The notes beneath the pieces were generated by a model, which was not told the origin of the DNA, searched no databases, and saw only the letters and a list, made by a program, of their open reading frames with translations. This document shows positions 54,379-63,446 of a DNA stretch of 64,000 bases, piece after piece (position 1 is the stretch's first letter; every line of letters starts with the position of its first letter). The translations under genes were made by a program, and so were the position numbers. This DNA is from Flintibacter sp. KGMB00164 (GTDB lineage: Bacteria > Bacillota > Clostridia > Oscillospirales > Oscillospiraceae), in the NCBI RefSeq assembly GCF_008727735.1, contig NZ_CP044227.1, forward strand, positions 1,054,001-1,118,000. Reading direction: 5' to 3'.

Positions 54379-55620
54379 ATGACATTAGGAACGCGGATCG
54401 CAGCCCTGCGCCGGGAGCGGGGGCTGTCTCAGGAGGCCCTGGGAGAACTGGTGGGAGTATCCCGCCAGGCGGTAAGTAAGTGGGAGAGCGACAGTGCCCT
54501 ACCCGATGTAAATAACTGTGTGGCTCTCAGCCGAGCCTTCGGCATTACCTTGGCCCAGCTGCTGGAGCTGGAAGAGGAGACTGCGCCCAGCCGGGAGCTG
54601 ACCCAGGAGCAGCTGGAGATGGCCGAGACGATTGCAAAGAAGTATCTTGAGTCCTTGCCCCGTCCTAAGGGTTGGCGGCAACGGCGGAAATGGCCCTGGG
54701 TGCTGGCAGCAGCGGTGGTACTGGTGCTGGCCTCGGTGGCTGCCCAGTGGGTCCGGGATCTCAACCGTACCGTCAGCCATATGACGGATGAGATGATGAC
54801 GATTCAAAACACGGTGAGCGACGCGGTGGAGCAGCAAGTGAATGCCGCCCTCCAGCAGGTCACCAGTCTGGTGGAGTCATTCGACTATACAGCGGCAGAG
54901 GTAAATCTGTGGGAAAATACAGCTACGTTTGACCTGAACGTCCAACTGCGACAGCGCACAGCGGACACTCCAGTGATTTTGGCTGCCCGCAGCGCGGGAG
55001 AAACGGTCTCTGTTCAGGCGGAGAACCAGGGGGGCGAGACCTTTTCTGCCCGGATTACCTGTCCTCTCAGCGACGCCATTGACTTCTCTCTCACCTTCCA
55101 GATAGACGGAGAGAATCGCACTCAGACGGTGGGACAGGCCATTCAAATGCGGAAGGGATACTCTTTGCAGCCCGAGCATCGGGTACTCTACGCATCCCCC
55201 TATATGGACAAAAAGCTAGAGGAAGGACATTTGCCCAAGGGAACCGTAGTGCCGCTGGAGTACACCGTGACCTTCGACCAGATGTCTCTGCTCACAGAAC
55301 CCATCTATGTGAAGGACCAGCTGGGCGTCTTTGTCAACGACAAGCTGGACCACTGGGTGGAGGACATCCCAAGCGCCAGTGTGGAGAATGTGAATGATAC
55401 CTATTTTTCTATGTACTGGAGACCGGAGGTGGACCTGAGCGGTCTGAATTTAAAGGTGGGAGACCAGATCACTCTGGCTCTTTCTCTGAAAGACAGCTAC
55501 GACCGGTCACTGAGCCAGGTGCTGTGGCGGGGGAGTATCGGTGAGAACGGCTGCATTCAGGAACAAGCCTGGGGTGAAGAGGAGGCCTACCCTCCGGTGG
55601 AGGAGGCCAGACCGGAATGA
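54379..55620 (+). CDS. membrane-anchored XRE-type regulator with large outside domain
   Basis: A 413-residue protein. The HTH_3 domain (about 1-62: LSQEALGELVGVSRQAVSKWE) is followed by one transmembrane helix (about 105-124) and some 290 residues that should lie outside, beta-rich and without a family I know (NVQLRQR, FDLN, VPLEYTVTFDQ). A DNA-binding domain tied to the membrane suggests one-component sensing of a cell-envelope signal. GAGGAGGGA precedes the ATG, and the 3' end overlaps a small membrane protein by ATGA. Confidence 0.78.
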   Translation: MTLGTRIAALRRERGLSQEALGELVGVSRQAVSKWESDSALPDVNNCVALSRAFGITLAQLLELEEETAPSRELTQEQLEMAETIAKKYLESLPRPKGWRQRRKWPWVLAAAVVLVLASVAAQWVRDLNRTVSHMTDEMMTIQNTVSDAVEQQVNAALQQVTSLVESFDYTAAEVNLWENTATFDLNVQLRQRTADTPVILAARSAGETVSVQAENQGGETFSARITCPLSDAIDFSLTFQIDGENRTQTVGQAIQMRKGYSLQPEHRVLYASPYMDKKLEEGHLPKGTVVPLEYTVTFDQMSLLTEPIYVKDQLGVFVNDKLDHWVEDIPSASVENVNDTYFSMYWRPEVDLSGLNLKVGDQITLALSLKDSYDRSLSQVLWRGSIGENGCIQEQAWGEEEAYPPVEEARPE

Positions 55621-56111
55621 AAAAACAAATGATTCCTGCCTTGGTGGGCTTCTGGGTGGGACACGTAGTGACCAGTGTTCTGCTGTTCGGCTGGATTATG
55701 CTGGGAATCCTGTGGTATTTTATGGGTACCAGCGATCTGTGGTATGACGTAACTGCTATCTTGGTGGCACTGCTCATTCCCTTGATGGCTGGCGGCCTGA
55801 CCCGGAAGAAGCGACCTTATATCCCCGTGAAATCTTTGTGGATGGCCGCGGGAGTGGATGTGATCCTCCTGGCCCTGATACTGGCGGTGTATCACGGAAT
55901 CACTGCCTGGGGGAATTATGGCCTGGGGGCTACGGTGTTCCAGGGACTGTTGCTGGATGGAACCATGCTGGTCGCAGGAATCCCTTTTCTGCTGGAGAAG
56001 ATTAGTGGAATTACCTACGCTGCATGGGAGACGAGTCAGGAGATCGTGGGACTGTTTCTGCCGCCCCTGGCCTTCACCGTGGGATACCTGCTGGCCAAGC
56101 GCCCGGAATAA
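55617..56111 (+). CDS. small polytopic membrane protein
   Basis: I do not recognise this 164-residue protein. It has four or five hydrophobic helices (about 8-28, 44-60, 74-92, 105-125 and 138-158), few charges and a lysine-arginine end (LLAKRPE), consistent with a topology in which the C terminus is inside. The start overlaps the membrane XRE gene (ATGA), so the pair are translated together and may work together in envelope sensing. A terminator follows. Confidence 0.65.
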   Translation: MKKQMIPALVGFWVGHVVTSVLLFGWIMLGILWYFMGTSDLWYDVTAILVALLIPLMAGGLTRKKRPYIPVKSLWMAAGVDVILLALILAVYHGITAWGNYGLGATVFQGLLLDGTMLVAGIPFLLEKISGITYAAWETSQEIVGLFLPPLAFTVGYLLAKRPE

Positions 56112-56124
56112 GGTTTGGAACATG

Positions 56125-56156
56125 AAGAGCCGCCTGCATTTTTGCAGGCGGCTCTT
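56125..56156. terminator. bidirectional terminator between membrane protein and exported paralog
   Basis: A perfect 14-bp stem (56125-56138 with 56143-56156, loop TTTT) lies between convergent genes. The next gene's stop codon (56158) comes right after it. Confidence 0.8.
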
Positions 56157-56157
56157 T

Positions 56158-57096
56158 TTAACCAATGGTAATGGTACAGGGAGTAGTCAATCCACTGTCT
56201 AGGGGGAAATAAGAGGTATGGACAGCATCTTCCTCGCCGGGGGTCAGGGCGGTGTAGGTGATGCTGCCGTCGTCGGCCTGCTCCGAAACCAGAGCGTAGG
56301 CGGCATGGTTCTCCCAAGTGAGGTCCAGAGCATCCTGGCCCGCCAGTACCTGCTGGACGGAGATGGTTTGGGTGGTGATGGATTGCTGGTCCTGCGTAAA
56401 CTGTTCTATGGTGACCTGCTTCAGGTGGGGGACGTAGGAGAAGTTGACAGTGATATCTAAAATATTTTCCCGAGTTATTTGATCGCCGAGCGTTTCGGAA
56501 TATTTCGTATTCAATGTGATGCCGCCCGCACCGGTTGTGCCGCCTCCTTCGTTGACCAGATAAACAGTCCCATCGGAACTCTGATAGACGTAGTAGGGAC
56601 TCCAACTCTGATCTTCTATACGAGCGAGGGGGGTGGTGTAGTGAAGGGTACCGGATAAAATGTAGGACGTGCTGTTTTCTGTGACATTGATTCCGTGCTC
56701 GTAGCGATCCTGAGATAGATCAGAGTGCAGCTCAACCGTTGCCTCCGGATTGCCGTCCACCATGTTCTGTTCCTGGACCAGGAAGAAACGGCGGCCTTCC
56801 GGGCCGGGAAAGCGGTATTGCCCATCCTCATCTTTCTGGGCTTTCAGAACAGTCTGGGGCAGAAGGATGCGTTCTAAGCCATTGATATAGGCTATGCGGG
56901 AACTGTATTTCTCCCAGCCGTTTTCTGCAGATTCCCAGTTGGGGGGTACCAGTTCGTCTGGCAGCAGATAATAGCCGACCAGATGGGCTTCTTCTGGGAC
57001 GGTTTGCTCCGGCTGAGCCAGAGGGACCCGACTGAACAGAGCCAGCAGAAGAATGGGAATCAGGAGAGGGATGGTCCTTCGCAGAAACTTTTTCAT
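56158..57096 (-). CDS. exported protein of unknown function, paralog 1
   Basis: I do not recognise this 312-residue protein. An N-terminal signal or anchor (about 6-24) is followed by an outside, beta-rich part. It is clearly related to the next gene: both have PEEAHLVGYYLL / ENHLVGFYLV after the signal, ILKAQKDEDGQYRFPGPEGRRFFL / ILKAKTDEQGELYFPNLEGRRFFL (core EGRRFFL), TVYLVNEGG / TVYLEDGG and a LEQVTVEQFT / LKQVTIEQFT strand. AGGAGG precedes ATG 57096. The gene lies 75 bases after its paralog on the same strand, so a tandem duplication made the pair. Confidence 0.7.
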   Translation of the reverse strand: MKKFLRRTIPLLIPILLLALFSRVPLAQPEQTVPEEAHLVGYYLLPDELVPPNWESAENGWEKYSSRIAYINGLERILLPQTVLKAQKDEDGQYRFPGPEGRRFFLVQEQNMVDGNPEATVELHSDLSQDRYEHGINVTENSTSYILSGTLHYTTPLARIEDQSWSPYYVYQSSDGTVYLVNEGGGTTGAGGITLNTKYSETLGDQITRENILDITVNFSYVPHLKQVTIEQFTQDQQSITTQTISVQQVLAGQDALDLTWENHAAYALVSEQADDGSITYTALTPGEEDAVHTSYFPLDSGLTTPCTITIG

Positions 57097-57171
57097 TGTT
57101 CTCCTCCTATGATCCGTGAACACGCAGAATCTGGCCTGCGCGGCAGCAAGTGAGGAACGGGAGCGTGGCGG

Positions 57172-58128
57172 TCAGGGCTCCAGCGTAAGAAACAGGGGGA
57201 TGGTCAGCCCGCTCTCCTCCGCCGCCCAGCAGGTGTGGGAGACGGGGGCATCCTCCCGCTCCAGCAAGGTGCGCTGCATGGTGCCATCCGCATAATGCTC
57301 ACAGATAAGGGTGTACGCGGCATTGCTTTCCAGGGGAATGGAGAGCTCAGACAGACCGTTCAGCACCTCTTGAGCGGTAATGGTCCTGGGGGTCACAGGC
57401 TGGTTGTCTGCGGTAAATTGCTCCACTGTGACCTGCTCCAGGCGGGAAATGTAGCGAAAGTTGATCGTGAGGTCCAGGGTGTTTTCCTCTGTGGCCTGCC
57501 CGTTGCGGGCCTCCTGATAAGTAACCGTCTTGGTCATGCTGCAATCCAACGTGCCGCCATAGCTGTTGCCGCCATCCTCCAGGTAGACAGTGCCGTCTGG
57601 TTCCTGCCAGACCTGATAGGCAGCCCAAATCTGGTTGTCCTCTGTCCAGGCCGGATCATTAAGGGGAGCGGTGTAGTAGAGTGTGCCGGAGACGGTGTGG
57701 TTGGTCCCCAGGTCGGTGACTTCCATGTGAAGGCCTTCCGATTCCAGGTCGGAGTACAGTCGGTAGGCAAACTCCTCCAGGTTGCCGGGGTTATAATACT
57801 CCTTCGCCAAGAAAAAGCGTCGGCCCTCCAGATTGGGAAAGTACAGCTCTCCCTGTTCATCGGTTTTGGCCTTGAGAATCATATCTGGAATGGAAAAGGT
57901 GAGACCGTTGGCGTGGACGGAGCTGCTTCCTTTTTCCTCCCAGCCGGCCTTGGGATCGCCGATGGAGGTTGGGCCGGAATTCATGGTCTCCCGAACCAGA
58001 TAAAAACCCACCAGATGGTTTTCCCAAGCGTGAGTTTCCTCCGGCTGGGCCAGGGAGATCTGACTGAGCAGAGCCAGCAGGATAACGGGAATCAGAATCA
58101 AAATGCCTGTCCGAAACCGTTTATTCAT
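57172..58128 (-). CDS. exported protein of unknown function, paralog 2
   Basis: The second copy (318 residues) has the same plan: signal or anchor (about 8-26), a conserved HLVGFYLV start and EGRRFFLAKE in the middle, and a C-terminal part with SNAAYTLICEHYADGTMQRTLL, which parallels NHAAYALVSEQADDGSITYTAL in paralog 1. It starts inside the end of the small XRE gene (8-base overlap). Function is unknown; being next to a membrane DUF2975-like protein and XRE regulator suggests an envelope role. Confidence 0.7.
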   Translation of the reverse strand: MNKRFRTGILILIPVILLALLSQISLAQPEETHAWENHLVGFYLVRETMNSGPTSIGDPKAGWEEKGSSSVHANGLTFSIPDMILKAKTDEQGELYFPNLEGRRFFLAKEYYNPGNLEEFAYRLYSDLESEGLHMEVTDLGTNHTVSGTLYYTAPLNDPAWTEDNQIWAAYQVWQEPDGTVYLEDGGNSYGGTLDCSMTKTVTYQEARNGQATEENTLDLTINFRYISRLEQVTVEQFTADNQPVTPRTITAQEVLNGLSELSIPLESNAAYTLICEHYADGTMQRTLLEREDAPVSHTCWAAEESGLTIPLFLTLEP

Positions 58129-58345
58129 CGTCCTCCTCCAATCGTCCGTCGAAGCGCAGGATATCTCCCACGTCACAGTTGAGGTAGTAGCAAATTTTGT
58201 TGATGGTGTGAAAGCGCACGCCGCTGGCCTTGCCGGAGCGGAGAATGGACAGGTTGGCCTCGGTAATGCCGACCTTGGCACATAGCTCCTTGGAGGTCAT
58301 GTTCCGCGCCTTCAGCACTTCGCTGAGATGAACCGTAATTGCCAT
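58121..58345 (-). CDS. small XRE-type regulator (YozG-like)
   Basis: A 74-residue DNA-binding protein that is little more than a helix-turn-helix: MAITVHLSEVLKARNMTSKELCAKVGITEANLSILRSGKASGVRFHTINKIC (core ANLSILRSGKA) and CDVGDILRF at the end. This matches the YozG/YoaS-type pairs in which a short XRE regulator follows a DUF2975 membrane protein. The start at 58345 is set by the family; it overlaps the downstream exported protein. It probably binds the AATTATTG repeats at 59313-59375. Confidence 0.8.
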   Translation of the reverse strand: MAITVHLSEVLKARNMTSKELCAKVGITEANLSILRSGKASGVRFHTINKICYYLNCDVGDILRFDGRLEEDDE

Positions 58346-58355
58346 GGCTGTCCCC

Positions 58356-59297
58356 TTATATAATAGAACGGTTGTCATCCAGAAGTGCCTTGCCCTGCTG
58401 AATACAGCGGCACAAAAGGGACAGAGCGGCAGCCAGAGCCAGGGTGGAGAGGGGAAGGGAGAGGGAGTACTCCTGGCTGGTGAGGAGGGAACTTACCATC
58501 AGCTGGAAAAGATTACTTCCAAGGGAGAGCAGGACGGCGGTCTGGATGACCTGACGGCAGCCGCGGGCGGTTTTTTCACATTGAGCCAGGGATTCCGCTT
58601 CAAAAGGCTCGTGGACCATGATGCGGGCCAGATCACTGCCCCAAAGCAGAACGATTCCTCCCAACAGACTGGGGATGGCATGAAGCAGAGCCAGCAGGCC
58701 GTGGATCCAAATGGTGGTTTGAGCAGCGGCGGGTGCACCGGTATTTCCCTGCTGAATCGCCTGGGTTTTCGCGAGAAGGGAGAAGGTGGACTGGAAACCA
58801 ACGGCAAAGACCAGCACCAGGGCACAAGCGGTGAGCAGCGCCGACAGCAGTCTGGCCAGATCAGCAGTGTCCTGGCGGTCCAGAGGCTCCAGCAGCCGCA
58901 GCACCAGCCAGCAGACCAGCGCACACAGGGCGCCGCCTGCCGCTCCTAAGATCCGGTACTCAGGCAGTGGATTGCTGAGCAGGGTGGGGTTGACAGAAAA
59001 GAAGAGGGCTAAAAAAATCAGCAGGGAACTGAGGGGGAGCAGAGTATCAGTCCCGGTGAGTGCGCCCCGTCCTTTGGGAAGCTTCAGCAGGAGCAGAGGC
59101 AGAGAACTCACAGCCAGTATGATGGCCCAGGCAGACAAATTGCCCAAAAATCCGGTGAGGGACAACGCGCGCAGTCCCTCGCCAGCCCGGGTGGACAGGG
59201 AAAATAAGGCCTCGCCAGTCCCGCTTCCGCCCCAGAATCCGGCCAAAATACCCAGAACAGCGGCACAGATCAGCCCGGTTATACGGCGTGCTTTCAT
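58356..59297 (-). CDS. DUF2975-like membrane protein with an extra N-terminal half
   Basis: A 313-residue membrane protein with about eight hydrophobic helices. The C-terminal half (about 150-313) resembles DUF2975: ESLAQCEKTARGCRQVIQTAVLL then a final LCRCIQQGKALLDDNRSII, like the usual -RGAELQEDND end. Most DUF2975 proteins have about 160-200 residues, so the first half is an addition or a duplication. GGAGGTG precedes ATG 59297. It leads an operon with the small XRE regulator and two exported paralogs. Confidence 0.65.
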   Translation of the reverse strand: MKARRITGLICAAVLGILAGFWGGSGTGEALFSLSTRAGEGLRALSLTGFLGNLSAWAIILAVSSLPLLLLKLPKGRGALTGTDTLLPLSSLLIFLALFFSVNPTLLSNPLPEYRILGAAGGALCALVCWLVLRLLEPLDRQDTADLARLLSALLTACALVLVFAVGFQSTFSLLAKTQAIQQGNTGAPAAAQTTIWIHGLLALLHAIPSLLGGIVLLWGSDLARIMVHEPFEAESLAQCEKTARGCRQVIQTAVLLSLGSNLFQLMVSSLLTSQEYSLSLPLSTLALAAALSLLCRCIQQGKALLDDNRSII

Positions 59298-59312
59298 GGT
59301 ATGCACCTCCAT

Positions 59313-59392
59313 AATTATTGTTATTCGATAATTCTAACTTATAGATACCATATAAATTATTGTTTGTCAATAATTTTAAAATGCGATACAAT
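59313..59392. promoter_or_regulatory. divergent promoters with two AATTATTG inverted repeats
   Basis: Copy A (59313-59333) has arms AATTATTG / CGATAATT and copy B (59355-59375) has arms AATTATTG / CAATAATT, each with a 5-base centre; they are 42 bases apart. Copy B covers the -35 boxes of two opposed promoters: reverse TTGACA (59370-59365), 17 bases, TATCTA (59347-59342) for the DUF2975 operon; forward TTGTCA (59364-59369), 17 bases, TACAAT (59387-59392) toward argG. The small XRE protein is the likely binder. Confidence 0.65.
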
Positions 59393-59423
59393 GAATAATA
59401 ATTCTAAACAATGGAAATAAACG

Positions 59424-59525
59424 GATGAATAAAACAGCAAATATTCATTTTTATACGTTATGCACTGAAAGAACAATGAAAATACCGAATAATTATACCA
59501 ATTCAATCTTGCATTTTTATTCTTC
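59424..59525 (+). promoter_or_regulatory. ARG-box-like sites before argG
   Basis: CTTGCATTTTTATTCTTC (59508-59525) matches 15 of 18 bases of the Bacillus ARG box read in reverse (remembered consensus CATGAATAAAAATTCAAG). A second site, GATGAATAAAACAGCAAA (59424-59441), matches 13 of 18, and ATTCATTTTTATAC (59443-59456) is a partial third. A weak promoter (TTGCAT 59509, TAGACT 59532, spacer 17) overlaps the best site. Arginine-ArgR repression is inferred. Confidence 0.5.
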
Positions 59526-59600
59526 CGGTGGTAGACTATTGCCAACACAAAGGAAGGCCCCTCCGATGGGCCAAACCAAAGAATTGGGAGGAAGAAGATC

Positions 59601-60818
59601 ATGAGTGAGATTAAAAAAGTAGTGCTGGCCTATTCCGGCGGTTTGGATACGTCCATCATCATCCCCTGGCTGAAGGAGAACTACAATAACCCCGAGATCA
59701 TCGCGGTTGCCGCTGACGTGGGTCAGGGCGATGAGCTGGAGGGACTGGAGGAGAAGGCCATCAAGACCGGCGCCTCCAAGCTGTACATTGAGGACCTCAC
59801 CGATGAGATGGTGGACGATGTCATCGTTCCCTCCATGATGATGGGCGCCAAGTATGAGGAGTACCTGCTGGGTACCGCCTTTGCCCGGCCCATCATTGCC
59901 AAGCGGCTGGTTGAGATCGCCAAGAAAGAGGGCGCCGACGCCATCTGTCACGGCTGCACCGGCAAGGGTAACGACCAGGTCCGGTTCGAGCTGGGCATCA
60001 AGCGCTTCGCTCCTGAGATGAAGATCATCGCTCCCTGGAGAGAGTGGGACATCAAGGGACGTGACGAGGAGATCGACTACGCCGAGGCTCACAACGTGCC
60101 TCTGAAGATCAGCCGGGAGACCAACTACTCCAAGGATAAGAACCTGTGGCACCTGAGCCACGAGGGCCTGGATCTGGAGGATCCCGCCAACGAGCCTCAG
60201 TACGACAAACCCGGCTTCCTGGAGATGGGTGTGTCCCCTGCCATGGCTCCCGACAAGGCCACCTATGTTACCCTGGACTTTGAGAAGGGCTGGCCCGTTG
60301 CCATCGACGGTGAGAAGATGAAGGCCAGCGATATCATCCGCAAGCTCAACAAGCTGGGCGGCGAGAACGGCATCGGTATCCTGGATATCGTGGAGAACCG
60401 GCTGGTTGGTATGAAGGACCGGGGCGTGTACGAGACTCCCGGCGGCACCATCCTCTATAAGGCTCACGAGGTGCTGGAGATGATCACCCTGGACAAGGAC
60501 ACCAAGCACATGAAGAGCAAGCTGGCGGTTGACTTTGCCGACCTCATCTACAACGGCAAGTGGTTCACCCCCCTGCGGGAGGCTCTCACCGCTTTTGCCT
60601 TCGACACTCAGAAGCATGTTACCGGTACTGTAAAGCTCAAGCTCTACAAGGGCAACATCATCACCTCTTCCGTCACCTCTCCTGAGACCCTCTATTCTGA
60701 GAATCTGGTCACCTTCGAGGAGAGCGACTACAACCAGGACGATGCCACCGGCTTCATCAACCTGTGGGGCCTGCCCGATACCGTTCAGGCCATGCGGGAG
60801 CAGGGAAAGCTGAAGTAA
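59601..60818 (+). CDS. argG: argininosuccinate synthase
   Basis: Cytoplasmic ligase (405 residues) joining citrulline and aspartate with ATP. The start [20 protein letters not shown] (core AYSGGLDTS) is the ATP pyrophosphatase loop; [15 protein letters not shown] and KYWDEE-like [29 protein letters not shown] are standard ArgG blocks. GGGAGGAAG precedes the ATG. It starts the arginine genes and is followed by argH after 163 bases with a hairpin. Confidence 0.95.
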   Translation: MSEIKKVVLAYSGGLDTSIIIPWLKENYNNPEIIAVAADVGQGDELEGLEEKAIKTGASKLYIEDLTDEMVDDVIVPSMMMGAKYEEYLLGTAFARPIIAKRLVEIAKKEGADAICHGCTGKGNDQVRFELGIKRFAPEMKIIAPWREWDIKGRDEEIDYAEAHNVPLKISRETNYSKDKNLWHLSHEGLDLEDPANEPQYDKPGFLEMGVSPAMAPDKATYVTLDFEKGWPVAIDGEKMKASDIIRKLNKLGGENGIGILDIVENRLVGMKDRGVYETPGGTILYKAHEVLEMITLDKDTKHMKSKLAVDFADLIYNGKWFTPLREALTAFAFDTQKHVTGTVKLKLYKGNIITSSVTSPETLYSENLVTFEESDYNQDDATGFINLWGLPDTVQAMREQGKLK

Positions 60819-60858
60819 GCGTCTGAGCCGTCACGCATAGACGAAACGGAATAATATG

Positions 60859-60891
60859 AGTCCGAAGGCGAAGTTACTTCGCCTTCGGACT
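60859..60891 (+). terminator. hairpin between argG and argH
   Basis: A perfect 15-bp stem (60859-60873 with 60877-60891, loop TTA) is followed only by GCTTAAAAATTTATTT, a weak T-tract. It could be a partial terminator that lowers argH transcription or an mRNA-stability element. Confidence 0.5.
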
Positions 60892-60981
60892 GCTTAAAAA
60901 TTTATTTCTGCTGCGGCGGAAATTCTGCGAGGCGAATGGCCGCAGGTCATTCGCTCTTCGCATATCAAAGGAGAGAATGTT

Positions 60982-62370
60982 ATGAAGCTCTGGGCTGGTC
61001 GGTTCCAGAAGGAGACCGATACTCTTGTCAATGATTTTAACTCTTCCATCCAGTTTGATGCCCGGCTCTATAAGCAGGACATCGCCGGCTCCATCGCCCA
61101 TGCCCAGATGCTGGGTAAGCAGGGCATCATCGAGGAGCATGAGGTGGAAGCGATTGTGGACGGCCTGAAGGCCATCCTGGAGGATATTGAAGCGGATAAG
61201 GTGGAGTTCTCCGTGGACAACGAAGATATCCACATGAACATCGAGACTCTGCTCACCCAGCGCATCGGCGATGCCGGCAAGCGGCTGCACACCGCCCGGT
61301 CCCGGAACGACCAGGTGGCTGTGGATACCCGCCTGTACGTGAAGGAGGAAATCCCTGTTATCATCGGGAAGATCCTGGATCTTGAGCAGGTGCTGGTGGA
61401 GAAGGCCAAGGAGCACACCGATACCGTTATGCCCGGCTATACTCACCTGCAGCGGGCTCAGCCTACCACCTTCGGCCACTACATGATGGCTTACGCCAAC
61501 ATGTTCAAGCGGGACGTGACCCGGCTGGAGGACTGCCTGGAGCGGCTGGACGAGTGCCCTCTGGGTGCCGGCGCTCTGGCCACCACCACCTATGATATCG
61601 ACCGCTTTGCCACCGCTCAGGCTCTGGGATTCAAAAAGCCCACCGACAACTCCATGGATTCCGTCTCGGACCGTGATTACGCCATCGAGCTGCTCTCTGC
61701 TCTGTCCATCCTGATGATGCACTTGTCCCGGTTCTCCGAGGAAATCATCCTGTGGTGTTCCTGGGAGTTCAAGTTCGTGGATCTGGACGATGCCTACTCC
61801 ACCGGCTCCTCCATCATGCCCCAGAAGAAGAACCCCGACGTGGCCGAGCTGGTCCGGGGCAAGACTGGCCGGGTGTATGGTTCCCTCATTACCCTGCTGA
61901 CCATGATGAAGGGTCTGCCTCTGGCCTACAACAAGGATATGCAGGAGGATAAAGAGGCTCTGTTTGACGCCATCGACACGGTGGAGATCTGTCTGCCTGT
62001 GTTTGCGGCCATGGTGAACACCCTGTCCGTGCGGCGGCACAACATGGAGCGGGCGGCTGCCGGCGGCTTTATCACTGCCACCGACTGCGCCGATTATCTG
62101 GTGAAGAAGGGTCTGCCCTTCCGGGAGGCCTATATGATCGTGGGCCGGCTGGTCAACCTGTGCATCAAGAACCATGAGACCCTGGATACCCTCACTCTGC
62201 GGGACTTCCGGGCTATCTGTGACCTCTTCGATGAGGGCGTGTACGAGGCCATGGCCCTCAAGCACTGCGTCAACGGCCGTACCGTCTACGGTGGTCCTGC
62301 CAAGGAGTCGGTGCTCAAGCAGATTTCTCTGATCGAGGAATTTATCCAGGAGCATCAGCCCCAGAAGTAA
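60982..62370 (+). CDS. argH: argininosuccinate lyase
   Basis: Cytoplasmic lyase (462 residues) splitting argininosuccinate into arginine and fumarate, the last step of arginine synthesis. MKLWAGRFQKETDTLVNDFNSSI is the family start (core LWAGRF); HTARSRNDQVA and TVMPGYTHLQRAQPTTFGH are active-site regions and GSSIMPQKKNPDVAELVRG is the fumarase/lyase signature. AAAGGAGAG precedes the ATG. Confidence 0.95.
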   Translation: MKLWAGRFQKETDTLVNDFNSSIQFDARLYKQDIAGSIAHAQMLGKQGIIEEHEVEAIVDGLKAILEDIEADKVEFSVDNEDIHMNIETLLTQRIGDAGKRLHTARSRNDQVAVDTRLYVKEEIPVIIGKILDLEQVLVEKAKEHTDTVMPGYTHLQRAQPTTFGHYMMAYANMFKRDVTRLEDCLERLDECPLGAGALATTTYDIDRFATAQALGFKKPTDNSMDSVSDRDYAIELLSALSILMMHLSRFSEEIILWCSWEFKFVDLDDAYSTGSSIMPQKKNPDVAELVRGKTGRVYGSLITLLTMMKGLPLAYNKDMQEDKEALFDAIDTVEICLPVFAAMVNTLSVRRHNMERAAAGGFITATDCADYLVKKGLPFREAYMIVGRLVNLCIKNHETLDTLTLRDFRAICDLFDEGVYEAMALKHCVNGRTVYGGPAKESVLKQISLIEEFIQEHQPQK

Positions 62371-62460
62371 AAAAGGCTCTTGTGGTCAGGAGGGACGGGG
62401 GGTACAATGGGGAACGGAGAGGGCCCCGCCCCTCTTACACCACTTAAAGGGATGATCCTC

Positions 62461-63408
62461 ATGGGCAAGAACCTAAAGGTATTTATTGACGGAAAGGGCG
62501 GCGTGGTAGGAGCACGGCTGTATGAGCAGCTGTCCCGCCGCAGCGACCTGGACTTTTTGATTATTGACCCGGAGAAGCGCCGGGATGTGGAAGAGCGGCG
62601 CAAGCTGCTCAACGAGGCGGACCTGGCTATTCTGTGTCTCCCGGAGGAGACGGCGGCCCAGGCGGTGGAGTTGGTGGATAACCCCAACACCCGCATCATC
62701 GATACCTCTCCAGCCCACCGTACCACGCCGGGCTGGGTGTACGGCTTTGCCGAACTGCTCCCCGGTCAGCGTCAGCGTATCCGCTTTTCCAAGCGGGTGG
62801 CAAACCCCGGGTGCCATGCCTCAGGCTTTCTCTCCACGGTAGCCCCGCTGGTACAGATGGGGATGCTGCCCCCGGACTATCCGGTGTCCTGTTTCTCGAT
62901 TACCGGCTACTCGGGTGGGGGAAAGGACATGATCGCTGAGTTTGAGGATCCCAACCGTGATCCGGCTTTGGCGGCCCCGGCCCTCTATTCTCTGGAGCTG
63001 CGCCACAACCATCTCAATGAGATGCAGCATATCGCCAGGCTGGAGTATCCCCCGGTGTTTGTCCCCATTTTAAGCGACATGTACAGCGGTATGGCCACCT
63101 CGGTGACCCTGCAGAACCGGCTGCTGCGGGGAACGCCCACGGCCCAGGACATCTGTGAGATGCTCCAGAGCTACTACCAGGATCAAGCGCTGGTATCGGT
63201 GGCACCCTTTGGAACACAAGGCCCCCGGCTGGTATCCAACACCATGGCGAACACCGACCGGTTGGAGATCACCGTCTGCGGCCGGGAGGAGCAGACCCTG
63301 CTCACCGCCCGCTTTGACAACCTGGGCAAAGGGGTGGCCGCGGCGGCCATTCAAAATCTGAATCTGATGCTGGGTTTCCCGGAAACCACCGGCTTGAGGG
63401 TGGAGTGA
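62461..63408 (+). CDS. argC: N-acetyl-gamma-glutamyl-phosphate reductase, type 2
   Basis: NADPH-dependent reductase (315 residues) for the third step of arginine synthesis. The short length and the start KVFIDGKGGVVGARLYEQLSRR fit the type 2 group; the catalytic cysteine is in VANPGCHASGFLS, and LRHNHLNEMQHIAR carries the base histidine. ATG 62461 has AAAGGG at good distance; ATG 62452 is too near it and the frame from 62380 lacks a site. argB follows. Confidence 0.9.
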   Translation: MGKNLKVFIDGKGGVVGARLYEQLSRRSDLDFLIIDPEKRRDVEERRKLLNEADLAILCLPEETAAQAVELVDNPNTRIIDTSPAHRTTPGWVYGFAELLPGQRQRIRFSKRVANPGCHASGFLSTVAPLVQMGMLPPDYPVSCFSITGYSGGGKDMIAEFEDPNRDPALAAPALYSLELRHNHLNEMQHIARLEYPPVFVPILSDMYSGMATSVTLQNRLLRGTPTAQDICEMLQSYYQDQALVSVAPFGTQGPRLVSNTMANTDRLEITVCGREEQTLLTARFDNLGKGVAAAAIQNLNLMLGFPETTGLRVE

Positions 63409-63446
63409 CCGGGCCCGGCTCATACATAAAGAGGGAGGAACTTATT

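Noticed and set aside
59393-59600. A T-box or other riboswitch before argG
   Set aside because: Only a short hairpin (GGCCC / GGGCC near 59557-59573) was seen, without specifier or T-box sequence.
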